Source: CAZQYC01 sp043746555
GTDB taxonomy: Bacteria; Pseudomonadota; Gammaproteobacteria; Steroidobacterales; Steroidobacteraceae
Reading direction: 5' to 3'
Length of the DNA stretch: 7,853 nt
Assembly: GCA_043746555.1 (NCBI GenBank)
Contig: JAYTQU010000180.1
Span: forward strand, 1-7,853
A program made the position numbers and the translations under genes. The notes below the pieces were generated by a model. It saw only the letters and a list, made by a program, of their open reading frames with translations, searched no databases and had not been told where the DNA came from. Positions 5,858 through 7,853 of this stretch are shown here, piece after piece (the stretch's first letter is position 1; each line of letters begins with the position of its first letter).

Positions 5858-7237
5858 TTAGTGTCCATTCGACGCCGCAGGCAAACCGACGCTCAATGCC
5901 GCCGACACTTTTTCCAGGCGATTGGCCCGCGACCCTTTGACCAGCACTGTCACATTGGGATGCAATTCGTTCTGCAATTTTGCGATTAAGGAATCGGCGC
6001 TACCGAACCAAACAGCACCGGGACCGAACGCGTCGACGGCAAAGCGCGTGCGCGTACCGACTGCGAATAATTTCTTGACCTTCGCTACACGTGCGTACTC
6101 GCCCATCTCGGCGTGCAATTCATTGTCGCCTTCACCGAGTTCCAACATGTCGCCGAGCACCAACCAGTGTTCGCCGGGCAAACCGACCAACGCGTCGATA
6201 CCGGCGCGCAGTGAACTTGGATTCGCGTTGTAGGAATCGTCGAGGAGAAATGCGCCGTGCAATGCCGGCAACAAATTCAATCGCCCCTTCACCGCGCGCA
6301 TCGCGGCGAGGCCGACCGAAATATCGTTCAGTGCCGCGCCTGCCGTTTGCGCGGCGGCGGCGGCGCCGAGCGCATTGCGTAAGTTATGCAGGCCCGCTAG
6401 CGCTAACGTGCACGCGCACGCGCCCAACGGAGTTTGCAACTCGAAGGCGAAGTGAAACCCGTCGGTGCTCATTTGCGTTCGTACGCTTCGCGCCCATACG
6501 TCAGCGACTTGTGTGAGACCGAAAGTAAGCACTCGTTGCGCGCTCGTCGTCTCGCGCCATAATTCGGCGAAGGCATCGTCTGCATTGACGATCGCGACGC
6601 CATCACGCGGCAGTGCGCGTAACAACTCGCCCTTGCCGCGCGCGACGCCATCGAGTCCGCCGAATCCTTCTAGGTGCGCCGCACCCGCGTTGGTGATGAT
6701 GCCAATCGTCGGTTCAGCAATGGCGCTCAACGCGGCAATCTCGCGTTGATGATTCGCGCCCATCTCGATGACGGCGGTGCGATGCTCCGCGGTCAATCGC
6801 AATACGGTCGCCGGAACACCGAGGTGATTGTTCAAATTGCCCTGAGTCACCAAACATGGGCCGAGACGTGACAAAATCGAACCGACCATTTCCTTGGTGG
6901 TCGTCTTACCGTTACTGCCGGTGATCGCCACCACGGGAATACTGAACTCGCGTCGCCATGCGAGTGCGAACCTCGATAGCGCTTGTAGTACATCCGGTAC
7001 GACCACTTGTGGAATCGGCAGCGGCAACTCTCTTTCAACCAAAGCACCGACCGCGCCACGTTGTATGGCCGCCGACACGAATTCGTGGCCGTCGAAACTC
7101 GGCCCCTTGAGTGCGACAAATAGTGCGCCGCCGTTCAAGGTTCGCGAGTCGATCGAAACGGAAGTGAACGGAAAATTCGCGCCGATAAGACGGCCGCCGC
7201 TGACCTGCGCAAGATCGCCTAAGGTGTGCGCGATCAT
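5858..7237 (-). CDS. murF: UDP-N-acetylmuramoyl-tripeptide-D-alanyl-D-alanine ligase MurF
   Basis: MurF is a cytoplasmic ATP-dependent ligase that joins D-Ala-D-Ala to UDP-MurNAc-tripeptide, giving the pentapeptide precursor. The product is 459 residues, a normal length. Visible motifs are the P-loop GSNGKTTTK (107-115), NLNNHLGVP (134-142), EMGANHQREI (158-167), NAGAAHLE (183-190), NADD (218-221), DDSYNANP (333-340), LGDMLELG (361-368) and KGSRANR (434-440). These cover the N-terminal substrate domain, central ATPase domain and C-terminal ligase domain in order. I chose the ATG at 7237 because it overlaps the murE TGA (ATGA) and gives the usual N-terminus. An in-frame GTG at 7255 would add only six residues. 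The ribosome site is weak (TTGGGA, 8 nt upstream), consistent with coupling to murE. A 35-nt gap follows before mraY. Confidence 0.97.
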   Translation of the reverse strand: MIAHTLGDLAQVSGGRLIGANFPFTSVSIDSRTLNGGALFVALKGPSFDGHEFVSAAIQRGAVGALVERELPLPIPQVVVPDVLQALSRFALAWRREFSIPVVAITGSNGKTTTKEMVGSILSRLGPCLVTQGNLNNHLGVPATVLRLTAEHRTAVIEMGANHQREIAALSAIAEPTIGIITNAGAAHLEGFGGLDGVARGKGELLRALPRDGVAIVNADDAFAELWRETTSAQRVLTFGLTQVADVWARSVRTQMSTDGFHFAFELQTPLGACACTLALAGLHNLRNALGAAAAAQTAGAALNDISVGLAAMRAVKGRLNLLPALHGAFLLDDSYNANPSSLRAGIDALVGLPGEHWLVLGDMLELGEGDNELHAEMGEYARVAKVKKLFAVGTRTRFAVDAFGPGAVWFGSADSLIAKLQNELHPNVTVLVKGSRANRLEKVSAALSVGLPAASNGH

Positions 7238-7853
7238 ATTGTCATTCCCAAGCACTTGCGCGCGACTTCGCGGTCGCTGAAATGTTTCACATTGCGGCCG
7301 ACGATTTGATAGTCCTCGTGACCTTTACCCGCGATCAATACCAAATCGTTGCCGGACGCCATGGCAACGGCGCGCGCGATGGCTTTGGCGCGATCGCGTT
7401 CGATCGTCGCTGCATCCGGCTTAGTAAATCCCTGCAAAATGTCCGCAACAATGGCATCGGCGTCTTCGGTGCGTGGGTTGTCGTCGGTGAGCACGACGGA
7501 GTCGGCGAACTGTTCGGCGATTTCGCCCATGAGCGCTCGCTTACCGGCATCGCGATCGCCGCCGCAGCCGAATACGCAAATCACTTTTCCTTTGCTGTGA
7601 CTGCGCGCGGTTTGCAGCGCTTTACTCAACGCATCGGGCGTGTGCGCGTAGTCAATCACCACTAGCGGCTTATTCGGCGCGATGACGGTCTCCATGCGTC
7701 CGGGAGGTGCGCCGCATCGACCGAGCGCGGATACCGCTTCGGCCACAGACACGTTAAGACCCAACATGACAGAGAGTACGCCGAGCAAATTTTCCGCATT
7801 GAAATCGCCGATCAGCCGAGAGTTGAGCTGACCGGCCCCCCAACTGCCGTCGA
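7234..7853 (-). CDS. murE: UDP-N-acetylmuramoyl-tripeptide synthetase MurE (meso-DAP-adding ligase), 3' part, N-terminus beyond right edge
   Basis: MurE is a cytoplasmic ATP-dependent ligase that adds the third amino acid of the stem peptide to UDP-MurNAc-L-Ala-D-Glu. The window holds the last 205 residues of a protein normally near 490, that is, the end of the central ATPase domain and the whole C-terminal domain. Counted from the first full codon at 7851, the sequence shows LIGDFNAENLLG (about 13-24), GRMETV (51-56), DYAHTPDAL (67-75), GCGGDRDAGKR (95-105), DNPR (124-127, at 7471-7482) and GKGHEDYQ (175-182). DNPR is the family signature for meso-diaminopimelate rather than lysine specificity. 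The frame is open to the edge, so the gene looks intact. Its TGA overlaps the murF ATG as ATGA (7234-7237). Identity is very secure. Confidence 0.97.
   Translation of the reverse strand, partial: DGSWGAGQLNSRLIGDFNAENLLGVLSVMLGLNVSVAEAVSALGRCGAPPGRMETVIAPNKPLVVIDYAHTPDALSKALQTARSHSKGKVICVFGCGGDRDAGKRALMGEIAEQFADSVVLTDDNPRTEDADAIVADILQGFTKPDAATIERDRAKAIARAVAMASGNDLVLIAGKGHEDYQIVGRNVKHFSDREVARKCLGMTI

Overview
The window is one continuous stretch of the division and cell wall (dcw) cluster, with every gene on the minus strand. In transcription order, from the right edge to the left, it holds murE (3' part only), murF, mraY, murD, ftsW, murG and murC (5' part only). Order and protein signatures are those of a gammaproteobacterium. 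Examples are a 360-residue MraY that begins and ends like the E. coli protein, an FtsW with PEAHTDF and LPTKGLTLPF, and a MurG with HEQNAVAG. MurE carries the DNPR motif, so the peptidoglycan should be the meso-diaminopimelate type of a Gram-negative. The mix of features would suit a lineage near the Xanthomonadales or Nevskiales, but that is an impression, not a demonstrated placement.

Layout: murE 7234-7853 (partial); murF 5858-7237; a 35-nt gap; mraY 4740-5822 (TTG start); a 167-nt spacer; murD 3221-4570 (GTG start); ftsW 2028-3224; murG 916-2031; murC 1-919 (partial). Four junctions (murE/murF, murD/ftsW, ftsW/murG, murG/murC) are 4-nt ATGA stop/start overlaps, which indicates one operon with translational coupling.

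The genes work as one pathway. The ligases MurC, MurD, MurE and MurF add L-Ala, D-Glu, meso-DAP and D-Ala-D-Ala to UDP-MurNAc in the cytoplasm. MraY moves phospho-MurNAc-pentapeptide onto undecaprenyl phosphate (lipid I), MurG adds GlcNAc (lipid II), and FtsW polymerises lipid II at the septum.

The exception to this ordinary picture is the mraY-murD spacer. It contains a 129-bp element with 35-bp perfect inverted repeats (38 bp with one mismatch), an inner 8-bp hairpin and flanking 4-bp GAGT direct repeats, which looks like a MITE-type or REP-type insertion. The element is open in frame. Together with its flanks it forms a 56-codon ORF whose ATG overlaps the mraY stop (TGATG) and whose TAG overlaps the murD GTG (TAGTG), so it could bridge translation from mraY to murD. 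This is the only part of the window not explained by known genes. I found no RNA genes, CRISPR arrays, complete transposase genes or convincing promoters or terminators.
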